A stretch of 64,000 bases of DNA from Klebsormidium nitens (GCA_000708835.1 DF237040.1:62001-126000), one strand, 5' to 3'. Positions 46,704 through 59,811 are shown, counted from the stretch's first letter. Numbers and translations: made by a program. The notes: a model not told the origin generated them from the sequence alone.

Positions 46704-49700
46704 TCAGAAGTTTTCCTTAAAGTATTCAAAGTGCGTACTCTCTCCCGTGTACTTGCAACACAGCTGGCAGAGCTTGTTGCTCAGCGTTCGGGGGCCGCAA
46801 AAGAAGACGCCTGCAAGTTACGAGAAGCCTTCTGATCAGAGGGAACGTGTTTGTAAAACGGCCTTCTTTCTGTTGCCCTCCTTTGTCAGCACATGCAAAA
46901 TACTCGCTTACTTCAAGCGGTTCGTGCTGGTAATTTCCGCGATTGAAGCAATTGAGGGCATATACACAGGAAGGTTTGGCTGCTAACCACGTTCGATGAC
47001 CACACTTCAGTCTGGTTCTTTGACCAATAACCGCGTTATAGTCATGTTCAAAACCTGGTTACTTAACCAGCTTCGAACCAGCCCGTAACCGACTGTGGTT
47101 GACCGCAAAAACCATGTGCATGCTATTGTCCAGTAATCGAGTACAGCTTTGGATCGGCATCTTTGAAGAGGGAAAATTCCTGCTACAAGAAAATTTCCAG
47201 GGGCTTTTTTTCGGGGCTTTTTTTCGGCAGCGCTTTTACACAGCCGCTGACGAGGAATTCGAACTTCATTGTACATCAATCAACTCACAGCCCCCGAGAA
47301 ATGCTGTTATCTGTCAGCGTGAGCGGAGGATTCTCCTGATCATTTGTTCCGCCCCAGGACCCACGTTTACGATACGGGAATGCAAAAGAGTATGAATCCA
47401 TTCTCTTACCGATCCTCGTGTTAGGGTGCCGTCTTCGAGCGCGTGCAAATACCTTGTCCCAGTCTGGCCGACCCAGATTAGTACCCATCTGCGGCAGAGA
47501 GTCGGCCAATCCTTTAGAAACTGATGAGCCTCGACGGGCAACGCCCGCTGGGACGCTGAATGCGTCACCAAATTGAAAGCACTGACGTTTCTGTCGAACT
47601 GTGACCGTGCTTCGAGAAAACGTTTCCATCGCAAATAGAGGCGTTCTTTCATGAGGTATCAGTGGGAGACCCACACTTTACCCAGTTTGCAAACGTGCTC
47701 CGCAACCGTGAAACGAAAGGCTGAAGCCAAGGTTTGGATTTGAAGGTTTTAGGGTTTAGGAATATTTAACCCACCTGTACATCTACATCATCGTCGTGCA
47801 CTTCCTGTATCGTGCTCTCCATCGAGCCAGCCGGCGTGATCCTGGTCTCGTCGACCTTGCCTTGCTGCGTCAAGTAACTGTTGAGTTCCACCATAGACTG
47901 CGACAAGGAGCGGTTGAAAGGGTCAGTCAGGCACTAAGGATAGCTGAAGTCCTAAAGTGGAGATCCGCTGTCACAAAAGCCTGGCTCGTCGCAGAACCGA
48001 GAGGCTACCGCGTCAGAGTCGTCTTGACGTCCGCGCACGTCAGTTTGGGTGCCTGGTCCTCCTTCCGAGAAACAGATTTGAGCTCCAAGGCTTATAGGGA
48101 CACTTGTGACCATGCAACGTCGGCTGGAAATGCACACGCCAAAATCTTCTGAGATGAGACGGTGGGAGCCCAGATCTCCAGGCAGGAGATAAGAAAGATT
48201 TTAGAGCACCTAACGACCACCGGGAGTCTTTGCAAGAAGCTCGAGACTCAGACGCGCGGAGGAACTCGAGCTTGCATTCCGAATCACGAGTAAGCGCTAC
48301 CCTTTTCTGCTGCGCTAACTTCAGTCCTGCTGTCCGGCTCAAGATGCCTTCAAAATTACATTAGCCCAAACTTCAATGGGCGACTGAGTATTGTGCTCTG
48401 CAAACAGCTGGCCTGGATCTGTGACAACCGTGTGAGCGGACGGGGAACTAGATCGGAGACGCACCTGCGCAGGGCTCACTCCGGTGCGGCCCAAGAAGTC
48501 GCTGAGGTGTCGGCGGAACCACGTCAGCCCCGCGCGATCCTTTGTCGCCCAGTAGAGATACACCTTCTCAACGCGCGCGAGCCGCGCCGACCGTTGATTG
48601 TCGTCGGACGGCCCAGGGGGAGTCTGGGTCCTGACAGTCTTTTCTGTGGAGCTTGGCGATATGAGTGCCTGCAATAAAAGAGTATCGGAGGTTTCAGAAG
48701 AGTAGAAAGTCAAGGAGGAAAGGCAACCTTGACCAAGCCATGTGAGACACCAGGTTTAATGAAAGCAAAGCGTTAAGCGTTCCCTTCAGATGATTTAAGG
48801 GAGTGCGGGTTGGGCTGTTTGTCGATGCTAGCGGGCAAAAGCTCCAATAATTCGCGAATTGTCTGATGCTGATCGTTTGCAATGGATCGGCATGTTCATA
48901 CAAACCGCTGCCGTTATCCGGACTGCTGGACTGGCAGGGCACGGCTTTGGCGCAGCTGCGATAGATCGACCAAGCGACCTAAACTAGAACGAACGGCAAC
49001 GAGTCGCCACCTGCCTGCGCTTGATACTATTGTTGAATCCCGTACAGACGTTTGCAACGTTCCAGACGGCTTCATATTTTCGGGCGCGAATATAAAGACC
49101 GTCAATCCGGAAAAGTTCAGCCGTTCAAGATCATTAGTGTGTTCAAAGTAAACCCACCTGCCGCGCATTGCGCTCCATCTGGTGGTGACACTCGCGCATT
49201 ACGCTCGCGAAGGGAGTCAGCCCGATCCCCGCGCCAATCAGCATCACCACTTTGAACTTGTGGAAGTCCTGAGCGGGCGCGCCAAATGGACCGTCGATGA
49301 GCAGTCGAGGATATGCGGTTGGAGAGGGCGTTCCGGCTTCCAGATCGGACTCCTTTCCGGCGGAAGCCTCCTTTCCGGCGAAAGGCTCTTTTTCTATAGC
49401 CTGTAGGTGGAGCTTGCAGTCAGTGAGAGGTGGGAAAGTCTGGGGTTGTTGCGCCGCTTCGCTTTAAAATTAATCGCTTGAGCTAGTAGAAAGGTCGCGG
49501 GAAAAGAGGGTTTACAACGGCGAGCTCTTTGGATATTGATATGGGAAGGGCTACCATAACAAGCTGATGAATCTCGAAGGCTTTCGGGAAAGTGTACTCC
49601 GCGAGTGTGATGTTGAAATGCAACGACGATGGCACCGATGCTTGCAAACCAATGTTTTATGGAGCCACGTTCTTTTTCCCAGCGATCCGCACCCGAAGAT

Positions 49701-52700
49701 GAATCTGCAAGCGAGAAGAGCGCTGGACGGGGCCCTGAGTCGGTAGTCAGTACCAGAATCAACCGCCAGAATAGCACCATGATTGCAAACACGCGCAACC
49801 GTGAGTCCTGTGAGCGTCACGAAGCAAGTCTGCAAGTCTTCGACTTCTCTTTGCACGAGAAGTTTTGGCTGCTAACCAGGCTGACTACCAGACTTGACGC
49901 TCGGGTTATTGGACAATCAACCGGGCTTTAACCTCGTTTAGCGGCTGGTCAACGCCCAAGTCTGGTTACTGGACATATAACCCGTTTCTAACCAGCCCAG
50001 AACCGTCCTTGCCTAAGGCCAAAAACTTCTGTGTTGTTGAAGCGCATCAGCGGAGGCGTACCTCTGCGAAGATCTGGTGGAGCCGATTGGTCCAGTCGCC
50101 GACCGCTCTGATGTGGACTCGCAGAAAATCATCGGACGGTGCGGATGTGATGCTGTAGGGATGCCTGCAGTCGTATGCACAATCGAACTCAAAAATAATA
50201 AATAGTAAACCGAGATGTTAATAAGGTAAGCGCACTGGGACGGGTACGTTTACTTTGGGTGTTGGTGCGGAGCAGACAGCTTTTTGGGTTAGGGTTTTCC
50301 GTGTTAGTCGGAGGTTTTCAATATCTTGGCTTGATCTTTCTTGAATGTCATCTTTGCACATACTAAGTGACTTTCTATGCAATTAGATTGTTTCTTTGCT
50401 GATTTCGTGTGCGAACACGTTTAGAGACGTGGACAAGCGGGCCGACACCAGATAGACAGCCGAAGACTGCTGGGTTTTCTATCCCGCTTTTCAGCATGAG
50501 AGGTTTGCAAGAGGCGTAAAGCCCCAAGTGGCATCGGTCTTCGTCTCCCATCCAGATATTGCACAAAGTGCTCCGACGCAGTCACCCTGCTTCCCGCTGA
50601 AGTGACTCGAAACTCTCGCAATCCCAGAACGACAATTCTCCTTCAATGGTTCCCGTATAAACTCGCACCCAAGATGTTGCACGGCCAGTCTCAAATTCAT
50701 TAGGTGCAGAAATTACCGAAGTCGCGATAACCATACTCCCCGCCTTTGTGGTAAGTATCCAACACCTCGTCGAAAGCAAGCATCTTGGTACGAGGTTCAG
50801 GGGCCCGGGATTGATAACTCACCACTCGAAGGCCGACACCTGTGGGCACTGCAGAAAGAGGTACTGGCCCGCCCGGTAGTTGAACCCCGGGGGCTTGGTC
50901 ATGGTCAAGCCGAGCACGCCACCGGGGAACATCTCCGCCTGGGGCAAAACAATCGGGCGATATGTTTGCCTCCCTTGTTGACGTTACATGTTCCGAATCG
51001 AAAACGCATTTTTGTTTGCAATCCTATTGGCCGAAACCCTTACCAGATTGACCGCATGACCGAGATCAAAACTTGAGCGACTAACCCCCATACTAATCCA
51101 GAAAGGTTCCCTGCTTCGAAAACGTTGAATCGTTCACCACATACCAAACCCTTCATCGCAAAGTTTCCAAAGGGGAGGACATTCTAGTTACAAGGTACGA
51201 AGAGGTAGTCAACCAAACTCGTCACAGAACTTAGCATCAATGAATACAGAATCGTAACTGGGGTGAGCATCAACATAACCATAATCTACCCAGCAGAACA
51301 CTTGGGATCATCTCAAGAATTAGCCAGATCCGTAGTTTACGCGATTGAAATGGATTGAAAGCAGGATTAGCAAGCAACGAGACCAGAGAGGAAGTCGTTG
51401 CCGTACCTTTGTGCAGTCGACTTGTTTGGTTTTACACCGCGCGCGGGGAACTCGTATGACACGGTCGACCGCGTATATGACCATAGGCGCCACGATCCAC
51501 AACCACGTCTGCCAAGGATCAGATTGCAGGGTGTGAGGATGGCCATGAATTTAAGCGTTGTTTATCAAAATTCAACCCGTTTGGACGCCGCTTAGGGCTC
51601 TTATACCCTATGTCCGTATGCAGCTCGATCGTGGCACGTACCCCTTCACGATAATACGTGCCTTTGAAGCAGGATCAACTTGAAGCAGAGCAAACCATAA
51701 TGATGAACGATACTGGCGGGTAAACTTCCAACCACCCTCAGCTTGAGTCAAGAGACTCCAACTTTTGACCTCTCTTTTCAGAGCGACTGTATCTAGAAGC
51801 TGTCACGTTGGTGACGTGTTTGCTGTTACAGTTCGCGGAAGCTGAACACTAGTAGCATAATCCGGTGGCTGGTGACGTAAGACCGAGAAAATTACGCCAG
51901 CCTCCAAACGGAAGCCAATATCCAAGCGGGATCTTCTAAGAGATCATTCAGAGCTTTCTTTGAAGAGATCATTCAACCTTTCTTCAAGAGATCATTAGAG
52001 CTTCTTCGAATCAATGCGGATGCAAGCAGCGGTGTCTGGCAGAGACTGTGCAAGGCTCTATTTTCATCGTATCGTCATTCTAGACGCTCACCGAGGTTGT
52101 AGGGTAGTGTCCGATGGGCCGCCTCGACCCGTGGAATATGAGGAGAGGGAACATAAGGAGCAGCAGCATATGGCTGTACCAGAACGCGTTGAAGCCGGTC
52201 AAGTGCCGCAGAAACGAGCTTCTGCGGAGCACGGAGAAAGGATTGAATAAGCTCAACGCCTCGATTTGATTGGGGTGAAGTCGTTGCCAAACGTTGCGTC
52301 GTTACACGTTCCGAACGCATCGTAAGCAAGCCGAACACGTTTCAGAGGAAATCAAAGCTTGAACGACGTCTCCGAGTACCCCTCGAGCTCTGCATTATAA
52401 GGCAACGCCCTTTCACTTTCCTGATCCCCCTCCAACACACGTCGCACATGTTAAATCTAGGGGCCCCCGCTATGAAGATTGACTGAGAAAGAGAAGCCCA
52501 TTGTAGGGTCGATCGGGAAGGGTAGGCGGCCGTTTCGAGAGAAAATGCTTCAAAGCCTGGCGAGACGAGATCACTTACTGGAGCGACGAAGCCTTTCTCA
52601 ACATGGGCAGCGCCAGTGGAAAGGAGATGAACATCAGCCCCAGAGTGATGAAGCCCAGTACGGCGGTCCGGGTCCCCAAAAAGCCCCAGTAGTTGGGCTG

Positions 52701-55051
52701 TTTCCCATCAAACTGGTCGCCCAAAAGGTCCAGAAACACCTGATGGTTTGCGGCGGCCATGCGCGGGTAGTCGCACGTGAGGTGGAGCGCCACGTGGAGG
52801 AGGGTGAAAACTAGGATGGCGAACGCTAGGAACTGCGGGAAGAAACGGTCGGTTGCCTCAGAAGTAAACCCAGTTTCAGAAGACAGACGCGAACTTCCAT
52901 GGGAAACATCTGATTCAAGGACAGATGCTCGGCATATCAATAGAAGATGATCTGAACCTGGGCGAGAGTTCCGGACGCTTTTTGGGATGACCAATCTCTG
53001 CTCATAGTTGTGGATCACGGCCCTCAGATCAGACGTCGTACGTACAGACATTGCGAACACGATCAGGGGACGATTAAGAAGCGGCGAGCTATTTTCAGAC
53101 CCACAACATTCGGACAGCTGTACAACCACTTTTTGACGCCTCGCATTTGATCAAAGCGAGAAACAGGTCTGGATCCGGAAAAAGAGTTATGGCAGACTTG
53201 AAGGAAAAAAAGCAGGAGAGCGATACGCACAACCTAAGCCTGAACCTTTTGCGATTGTCGCTTTTCGGGCGCCCGACGTTTGCAACGAAGCGAGAGGTAA
53301 GTTTGGCACCTGGTAAAGCGTGGTGGCATAATCCAACGGAAGAAACGACCGAGCCACATGCAGAACTCACGAACTCTATAGCGCTGAATACACCGCTGTT
53401 ATGGGCCCAAAAACCCGCAAGTAAAAAAGGGAAAGATCCGCACCTGATGAAACATGATGGCGTAGTCGAAGGGGAAGAAGCGGCCGAAGCGGTCCCGGAG
53501 GACCGTGCTCGAGAACCGGGACACGGGGAGCAGAATGAGCGCCATGTTCAGCTTAATCGCCTCCGCTGCGCCTTTGGCCACGCAAATGCACGGGCTGCAA
53601 GAAAGCTGGCCCAGATTAGATTTGGTTATTGGGTGTACGATTTAGAACGGCTTTAAAGGTGGGGATCAGAAGGTCCAGCCCTGCCGCATCCCAGAGATTT
53701 ATGAGCGCTATTTCAAATTGATCGCCTTCGCCATCAAGCGCTGCAGGTAGCACAGATTCGGACCAGGACGGATTAATGTGAGCTTAAAAGTCGGACGACA
53801 GCAACTTCCCCGTCCCTTTTCGAGTTGCCTCTATTCTTTGCCTCCTGTTCTGTTCGTCTTTGGTTCCTCGTCTATGCGTTCTCCGCCCTGCTCTTCATTG
53901 CCAACTGCAAGGTCTGTAAGTTCACCTTACAGTGCAGGTCAGCGCAGTCTGTTACTTAGAAAGCCACGAAAGTCTTTAAAGCAAAGGCAGCAGCAGTCTC
54001 CACTTGCGAGACCAGCTTCGAAGAGCCTCCAGACACCTTCAAATCGACCGTAAGACCTGCTTGTACGTTCTCCTCGCATTCTTCTCGGACCCGAATTGTC
54101 CGTCGAGCTTCAGTAAAAGCGATCCTTGAAAAGGGTAATGGATGCAAGCATGCCTGCTTCTCTTCCCTTGGGAATAGTACTCTGGTTTGCACATAATGTG
54201 TGACCATTGTAATCCTATTTACATTTGTGGTCCCTGTAATAGCCTCTATACAGCCGGTATATAATTGATCACGCACATACTCACCCCGTGATTTTGTACT
54301 CTGGCTCGTCCATGTACGCCAGATACTTGTACACAAACAGTGCGCAGTTCGCCGCCAGCCACAGCAGCAGAACGACGACTTGCTGCCGTCGGTTTGTCAA
54401 AAAAACCGCCAGCTGAGCCCAGCCCCCCCTCAGTTTGGTCGACGCCTCCGTCTCTCCCCCCTCGTCCACCGCTTGCTGCGACCCCCCCGGAGAGCTGCCT
54501 AAGCCCCCCTCAGCGAAACCTCTTCTAGAAGGGACGACTTCGATTGACCGGCTGTCCTTTTTCAAGATCCGAGTGACGTCCGAAATGGGTGACGCTTCGT
54601 CCGTCTCTGCAGGAATAGTGGGCGAGCGGACAGGATATGCAAACCCCGACATCGACGCGAATCTCTGCTTCTCCTCCCCCCCCGCCCCGTCCCAGCCGGG
54701 AGTCCCCCCCGAAAAGGAAGCGACCCTCCGCGCGTCTGCGCTATGGTCCGGCGTCGACAGAATTTTCTCGACCGTCTCGATCTGATTCCGGAGGTGGGGG
54801 AAAATCCCGACCTCGCTTTCTCGATATTTATCTACAAGCTGATTGTTCGGCAGCTGCAACTTCAATTGCTTTGACGCGGCGAATTGCGTGAGCTTGGGGG
54901 GGGGGTTGGGGCCAAGAGCTGCGGTGATTGCGGGAAGGACTTGGAGCACCCGTCGCATCTCCGCCCGTAACAATTCCACGCGGTCGAGAGTCGGGGACGA
55001 GACGGCGCCATCTGCAAACACGCTGACATCAGCTGCTGACGATGTCGTCAT
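46704..55051 (-). CDS. NADPH oxidase (NOX/Rboh family) without EF-hands
   Basis: Twelve exons join in phase: 55051-54285, 53594-53444, 52832-52579, 52221-52092, 51508-51407, 50938-50823, 50164-50062, 49400-49158, 48668-48465, 47897-47775, 47581-47410 and 46810-46704, giving 823 residues. The first 220 residues are polar and low-complexity, with no EF-hand and no plant Rboh N-terminal domain. Membrane helices start at about 225. Haem-ligand His pairs sit at 319/323 (LLHVALH) and 408/421 (WYSH and IFHG). Next come [19 protein letters not shown], the FAD-binding HPYSIT (508-513), the NADPH-binding [11 protein letters not shown] (595-605), VFFCGP and the family's terminal KENF. Such enzymes pass electrons from cytosolic NADPH across the membrane to oxygen, making superoxide. 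Every exon matches the family and every junction is in phase, so the model is strong. The last acceptor choices in exon 11 are slightly less certain. Confidence 0.9.
46972..47100 (-). repeat. Intronic repeat, copy 1 of 2 within the NOX gene
   Basis: A diverged repeat of about 130 bp lies in the intron between exons 12 and 11. It starts GGTTTGGCTGCTAACCA and ends CTTCGAACCAGCCCGTAACC. The same order of blocks occurs at 49863-50010. It is rich in GGTTA and TAACC in both orientations, so it is partly palindromic. Confidence 0.55.
47206..47238. repeat. Direct repeat TTTTTTTCGG in a NOX intron
   Basis: Two adjacent units (GGGGCTTTTTTTC, then GGGGCTTTTTTTTCGGC) about 17 bp apart; a small slippage-type repeat. 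Confidence 0.6.
49863..50010 (-). repeat. Intronic repeat, copy 2 of 2 within the NOX gene
   Basis: It is related to 46972-47100 in the same orientation: TTTTGGCTGCTAACCAG at the left, CTGGTTACTGGACATATAAC in the middle and TTTCTAACCAGCCCAGAACC at the right. It lies in the intron between exons 8 and 7. Confidence 0.55.
51938..52010. repeat. Three 23-25 bp tandem units in a NOX intron
   Basis: Units beginning AAGAGATCATT start at 51938, 51963 and 51986, followed by CAGAGCTTTCTTTG, CAACCTTTCTTC and AGAGCTTCTTCG. They lie in the intron between exons 5 and 4. Confidence 0.8.
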
Positions 55052-57084
55052 GCTTGTGTAGTCTCTTGTGTTCCGATTGTTCTGTTTGGAACATTTTTTT
55101 AATGTTCGACCCTGGGTAATCTTCTGAGGATTACTTTAAGGAGAGGGAGGCAATATGAGCAATGGAGCTACTTTGAGCAGGTTGAGGAGGGGCTCAATCA
55201 GACAGTCTGGTCTGTGAGAAGCTCTCTTAAAACTAACTGGAGAAAATCTAGCAAGCTGTGCCAAGCACCCTCTTGAGCAAGAATTAACAGCTGCATGCTG
55301 CTTTGAGTGGTTGGCATTACTGGGTTACCCAACAAGAAGCAAAACCTCTGATTATACATTCTTCTTGAGTTCTCATGTAGGACTGGAATCAATTGCGTTG
55401 CAGACCCAGTGTTAAGAGTCCTAGAAGAGGACTGATTCTGTGAGAGATTGGAGGCACTGGCTGATTTTCGTGGCAAATTGGCGTAATCACATGTCTGAGT
55501 TCAATCTGTGCTCTTAAGCGGACGCCAACGGATGCGCTGAGGAAATAGAACGAACTAAACTTCCTCCTTGAACAAGGTTCTGGCAAAGTGAGCCCTTTGG
55601 TTGCAAACAGGATTTGTTTGGCCAGCAGGAAACAGCAACGGGCCAAACTCGTCATGCCATGTATTTGCCGAGATTACACCTGAACACCGAAAGAGTTCTC
55701 TTGCACAAAAAATGAAAACCTGCGATAGATAGTCGAGCAACTCCTCTCACCTGTGCGGGTGCTCTTTGAAAATACTGCAGCATAAGGCTCTGAGCTGCTG
55801 GCGGCGTCCATGTTTTCTGGGAGTGCGCTCTAAAAGTCCTTGTAACCTGCTTCTGACAATGTTTTGGTATCCTGCAATGTCAGATTGGGGCGTTGAATTA
55901 GGCTTATCTTCATGAGACATATTGAGAAAGTACCAGACTGGTAAGAACAGTCAAATATGCTTCTGCTTCTTAAAGTAATCCTCTTAGGAATCGAGCACTA
56001 TTGAGTTTCTAGTTGCATTAGTTTCGGACAGTTTGGAAATCAGAGGGCTGCTGGCAGAATGGGCGGGACCGCTGCTGTCAGAGCTTGCAAGCCTATTTAG
56101 ATAACAACAGAGCGCAAAGCAATGGAGCAGCAGGGCAAGCGTTTACTTTTGTTGTTCCCATAAGCGAGCTCGGGGCCCAGATACGACGGTGAAATAATCC
56201 ATCATAGATGCAATAATTGGCGCCTGATACAGGTAGAGACAATAAGGTACATGAATTAGCAGTCATCTGCAGTAAGCAGAGAAAAGATTTGCAAACTGTT
56301 CATGGGTAGCAGCTACGCATTCGAAGGAGCCCAGATTGCAGCTCACCTGGCTGTACACTCAAACACAGACTGCGGCCCGGACGAAACCCCGCGACAAGTG
56401 CCGCTCGCTACAACTATCCTAGCAAAGCTGGCTCGAGAACTTTCAAGCGCAGCTGCCTTTAGGTGATAACTTGTTGGCTCGTGAGACTCTTGCACTCTGA
56501 AGGTGAGGCCGTCCCAGCCAAACACAAAAGGCGCGCTGCTTTACAAGTATGCAGCGGGCTCGCAATCTGATTACTTTTGATCTCCCACCTCCAGTGAAGC
56601 CCGGATTGCAGAGCCTCTAGAAGTGCCTTTCAAAGCTTGAGACTCCCTATTGACACTTGACTAGCACAAATTCCTCTACTTGAATAAAGAATTTTATGCA
56701 GTGCTCAAACAGAACACCACAGCACCCAGTCACGGTACTAGCCCTGCCGGACGTCCCACCAAGATCTAAGATAGGTTCACTCCTGTCTTCCAGAGAGACA
56801 TTGAGTATAGGTGTATGCGGGAAGCTGCCTTACTTCATAGGCCCTCAAAGCATCATTCAGCTGATCATCGGCGCACGATCAACAAACCAAATGTAATCTC
56901 TCTAAAGTACATCTACAGCTTCTTCCGCCGCCTGGTTTTGAAAGCACAGCAGAGCAGACAAACGGACTAGCAGCCGTCTGCCTGCTGTATCAGTCAACGG
57001 CATGGGACTCCCTTTAGAAGCACGCCAAAGTGTCGCATCGCCTGGTACCTCCTCTCTGAGCAAAAATCTGAACGAGCTTGGCAT

Positions 57085-57222
57085 CTCTTTGAAGTACCTA
57101 GGTAGGTAGGCCAGTACCGTACCTACTACCTACCTACCTAGTACCTAGACTGTAGCATACCAATTACCGGTAGTACCTACGGTTGTAACGGTACCATTCT
57201 GGTACCTGTACTCAGTACGGGA
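57085..57222. repeat. GTAC/CCTA-rich palindromic patch
   Basis: The sequence CTAGGTAGGTAGG (57098-57110) is the perfect inverse of CCTACCTACCTAG (57129-57141), and GTAC flanks both outer sides. For a further 80 bp the patch is almost only TACC, GGTA and GTAC words (ACCGGTAGTACC, GGTACCATTCTGGTACC, then CAGTACGG). Confidence 0.75.
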
Positions 57223-57283
57223 CTGGCCAAATCGTGGCCTGATTTACAACATGCTACCGCAACCTTCCGGTTGGCCGGGAAGG

Positions 57284-57420
57284 GTGACGTTGAGTGACGT
57301 CAGAAGTGGCATGAGCTGCTTATCTGGCGGCTTGCAATTGGCGATCTGCCCTGTGACGCAGGAAAAATCTCCCACGACGTCAGCGGTAGTAGACGTCATG
57401 TGGTCAGTATCAAATGACGG
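57284..57420. promoter_or_regulatory. Cluster of TGACG/ACGTCA motifs
   Basis: TGACGT-type motifs occur at 57285, 57295 (TGACGTCA), 57376 (GACGTCA) and 57392 (GACGTCA), with TGACGG at 57415. In plants such motifs bind TGA/bZIP factors. No gene start could be tied to them, so regulation is only suggested. Confidence 0.3.
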
Positions 57421-59683
57421 GGATTTGCATATCTGGCAGCGAGATCGTGGGAGGGATTTTGGGCCTCGAGTTCACCGTCACGCATGCTGAGAGCAGGGAA
57501 CCGTCGATTTCTTCAATCGGCGGTCCAGAAGCCCTTCCGAAGCGCGCCTCCCCTTCCGCTCGTGGGCGTCGATGGCCGGATACAGCAAGGATCATGTTGC
57601 AATCGATCGGTAAGCGTTTCGAAAAGATGGGTGCTTCCGTGACAGCATTAGGACCTACCGGTACTACCTATGCAGATTTGGCTACGCTTGAGTCGAGAAC
57701 GTCATCCTCTGCGTTTTCACTCAATTCTGTTCGTTGTGGCAAAAGGGTGAGTGAGACTGTAATCGCGCGGCAACTTGAATATATGAACAAAATTTGCTTC
57801 CATTTGGCTCGCAAGCTGGAGGAGCCAACACGTCTTATACTTTCTGCTGGATTTCCGGCAGCAACTCGCGTTACAAGGATTCCGTACGTGCTTAACAGAG
57901 AACGTCGGCAAGTTTTGACCCAGAAAACTGTCCACCGATTCTTGCACGATTCTTGTTGGCGACAGCGTTCAACGGAGTCTTTCTGATGCCTTGCCGAACA
58001 ATTCAATCGAGACATGATGACGTGCAGCGTAGGATCCCGCTTTTGTCATTTAGTGACGCAGCTCCTTCAAAAAGCTGGCCTCCATTGAACGAGTGTTATT
58101 AGATTGCTTCGAAAGCACGATCACTAGAAGAGGCTCTCTGTAGGAGGGCTTCTCGTAATTTTGAGACCTCAATGCAAGGAGACTCTTGCTTGATTGCTTG
58201 ACAGCAAGTGGCGAGTTCCTCACCGTGAATAGATATGTACGATGAGATGTTCGATGCAGACCCGGGTGATCACTAATTGATGGAAAAGAGGCGCCAGTGC
58301 TCTGAGCCCTAACCCAAGGATAACGAAACCAAAGCGATCGAAGTTGGTTTCGCCCTCTCCCATCAGGTCTGAAAGCAGGTTCCATAATCACAGGACCAGG
58401 GTTGCTGGGCGTCGAGACAAACTGAGCTCTGTTAGATGTTCTCTTCAGGGTCTTCATGTCTCGAACGGCTTCTGACGTCGGAGAACGATGCCAGAGAGAC
58501 GGATTCGCTGCCGGCTGAGTCTCCTACCTCCACATTGTTGGGTTACTTGCAACTTGCCAGGCTTTCCATTACCATTCAAGAATGCTCCGGAATCTAGGGT
58601 TGGCCTTTGCTTCAGATTGAGCCGATCTGTAAATCGAACTTCCAATCGCCAACGTCATCACTTACAACCCTAGCCTGGGCTCTTGCACATAGACCAGAAC
58701 TTGTGCCGAAATGAAATCTAGTTTCGATGGCAGCCCACGAAAGGTCCATCCTTTCGGTACATTTGGGTTCGTCAAACTAAGCGGCAACCGCCACTGCGTG
58801 TCTCGGTGCTCACGAAGCAACAAGGTTCTCTCTAAGCAGCAAGGTGACGTTGCCAGTTGAACGATCGTATGAACTTTCCTCGTTATCCCTCAAAATCCCG
58901 TACTGGGCAGCATGGGTTTTCTTTGGACATACTGACTCACCTGACTCCCGGGTTCTCTTGTCGCACCATTCATCTTTCCAGAGTCTCTCGTCAGATGCGA
59001 ATTCGGCCACCGAAGACCCACAAACAGTAGCTCAAACCGTTTCGTTTGGGTTGTGCGGGCGTGTTAAACGTGTGATGCTACAGTAGGCTTTCTGTAGGTT
59101 GTAGTTTCACAAGACACGGTGTCTGAGCGGCGCGACACCAGCAGATTAAGCAGTGCACTACTTTGGAATTGAACGAGGCGTCAGGAGGAACGCAGTAAGC
59201 ACATGATTCTGCTCATGATTGAACATCGCGGTTCGTCTTATGTTTCAGAGATCCTGCCCTATAAATCCGAGGCGAGGGCACGCTCGAGGCACCACGGGAA
59301 AATGACGCATAAACATATCTCGCAAGAAGCGGAACCGCTTCTTGAGAGTCCATCGAACCCGAGAAAAGACCTCGAGGAGGAACAACCTCGGAAAAGAGGA
59401 TCTTGGGAGGAAGAGGGACGTCAAATGATTCGGAAGAACGGGCGACGACGGCCGAGGTTGGGGCGGCAAACTGGGCAGGAATTGCGCCACGTTAGTCCCG
59501 CATTTCCAAATGGAGCCTTGTCCGTCTAAGATGCTTCCCTCAAGATTCCTTGCCCAAAGATTCGTGGCGTAACTGTGCTGCAGACCTGGTTTTGCTGGCG
59601 CTTCAAGGCCCGTTTCAGACAGGCACAATCAACTCAACTCTGTGACTGTCCCTCACTCTCCATCTGATCTGCTCGCTCACGAG

Positions 59684-59690
59684 TATAAAA
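59684..59690 (+). promoter_or_regulatory. TATA box of the fasciclin gene
   Basis: TATAAAA in GAGTATAAAACCC lies 122-128 bp upstream of the ATG at 59812. A pyrimidine-rich start region (TTTCTCCATTTTCTCATTCG) follows about 20-40 bp downstream, as expected for a TATA-driven transcription start. Confidence 0.6.
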
Positions 59691-59811
59691 CCCTCGCTGC
59701 TTTCTCCATTTTCTCATTCGCCAGTTCGCGCAAGTCGCCTCCAAACCCTCAAAAGCTCTGCCAAACAACCCGCACTCTCTCTCTACCTCACCTACCCCCC
59801 TTCCCGGAACA

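Larger units (their letters stand above)
55052..59683. other. Gene-poor region upstream of NOX and fasciclin genes
   Basis: A 4.6-kb stretch with no gene I can support. The near end should carry the NOX promoter. The open frames (for example 57414-57986 plus, 58457-58050 minus and 59203-59529 plus) have no domain, overlap frames on the other strand and lack convincing splice sites. Notable contents are the GGTAC/CCTAC palindromic patch at 57085-57220 and a cluster of TGACGT motifs at 57284-57420. Confidence 0.45.

Noticed and set aside
57414-57986. Plus-strand frame of 190 codons
   Set aside because: It begins without support and has no domain; the reverse strand carries equally long frames over the same bases.
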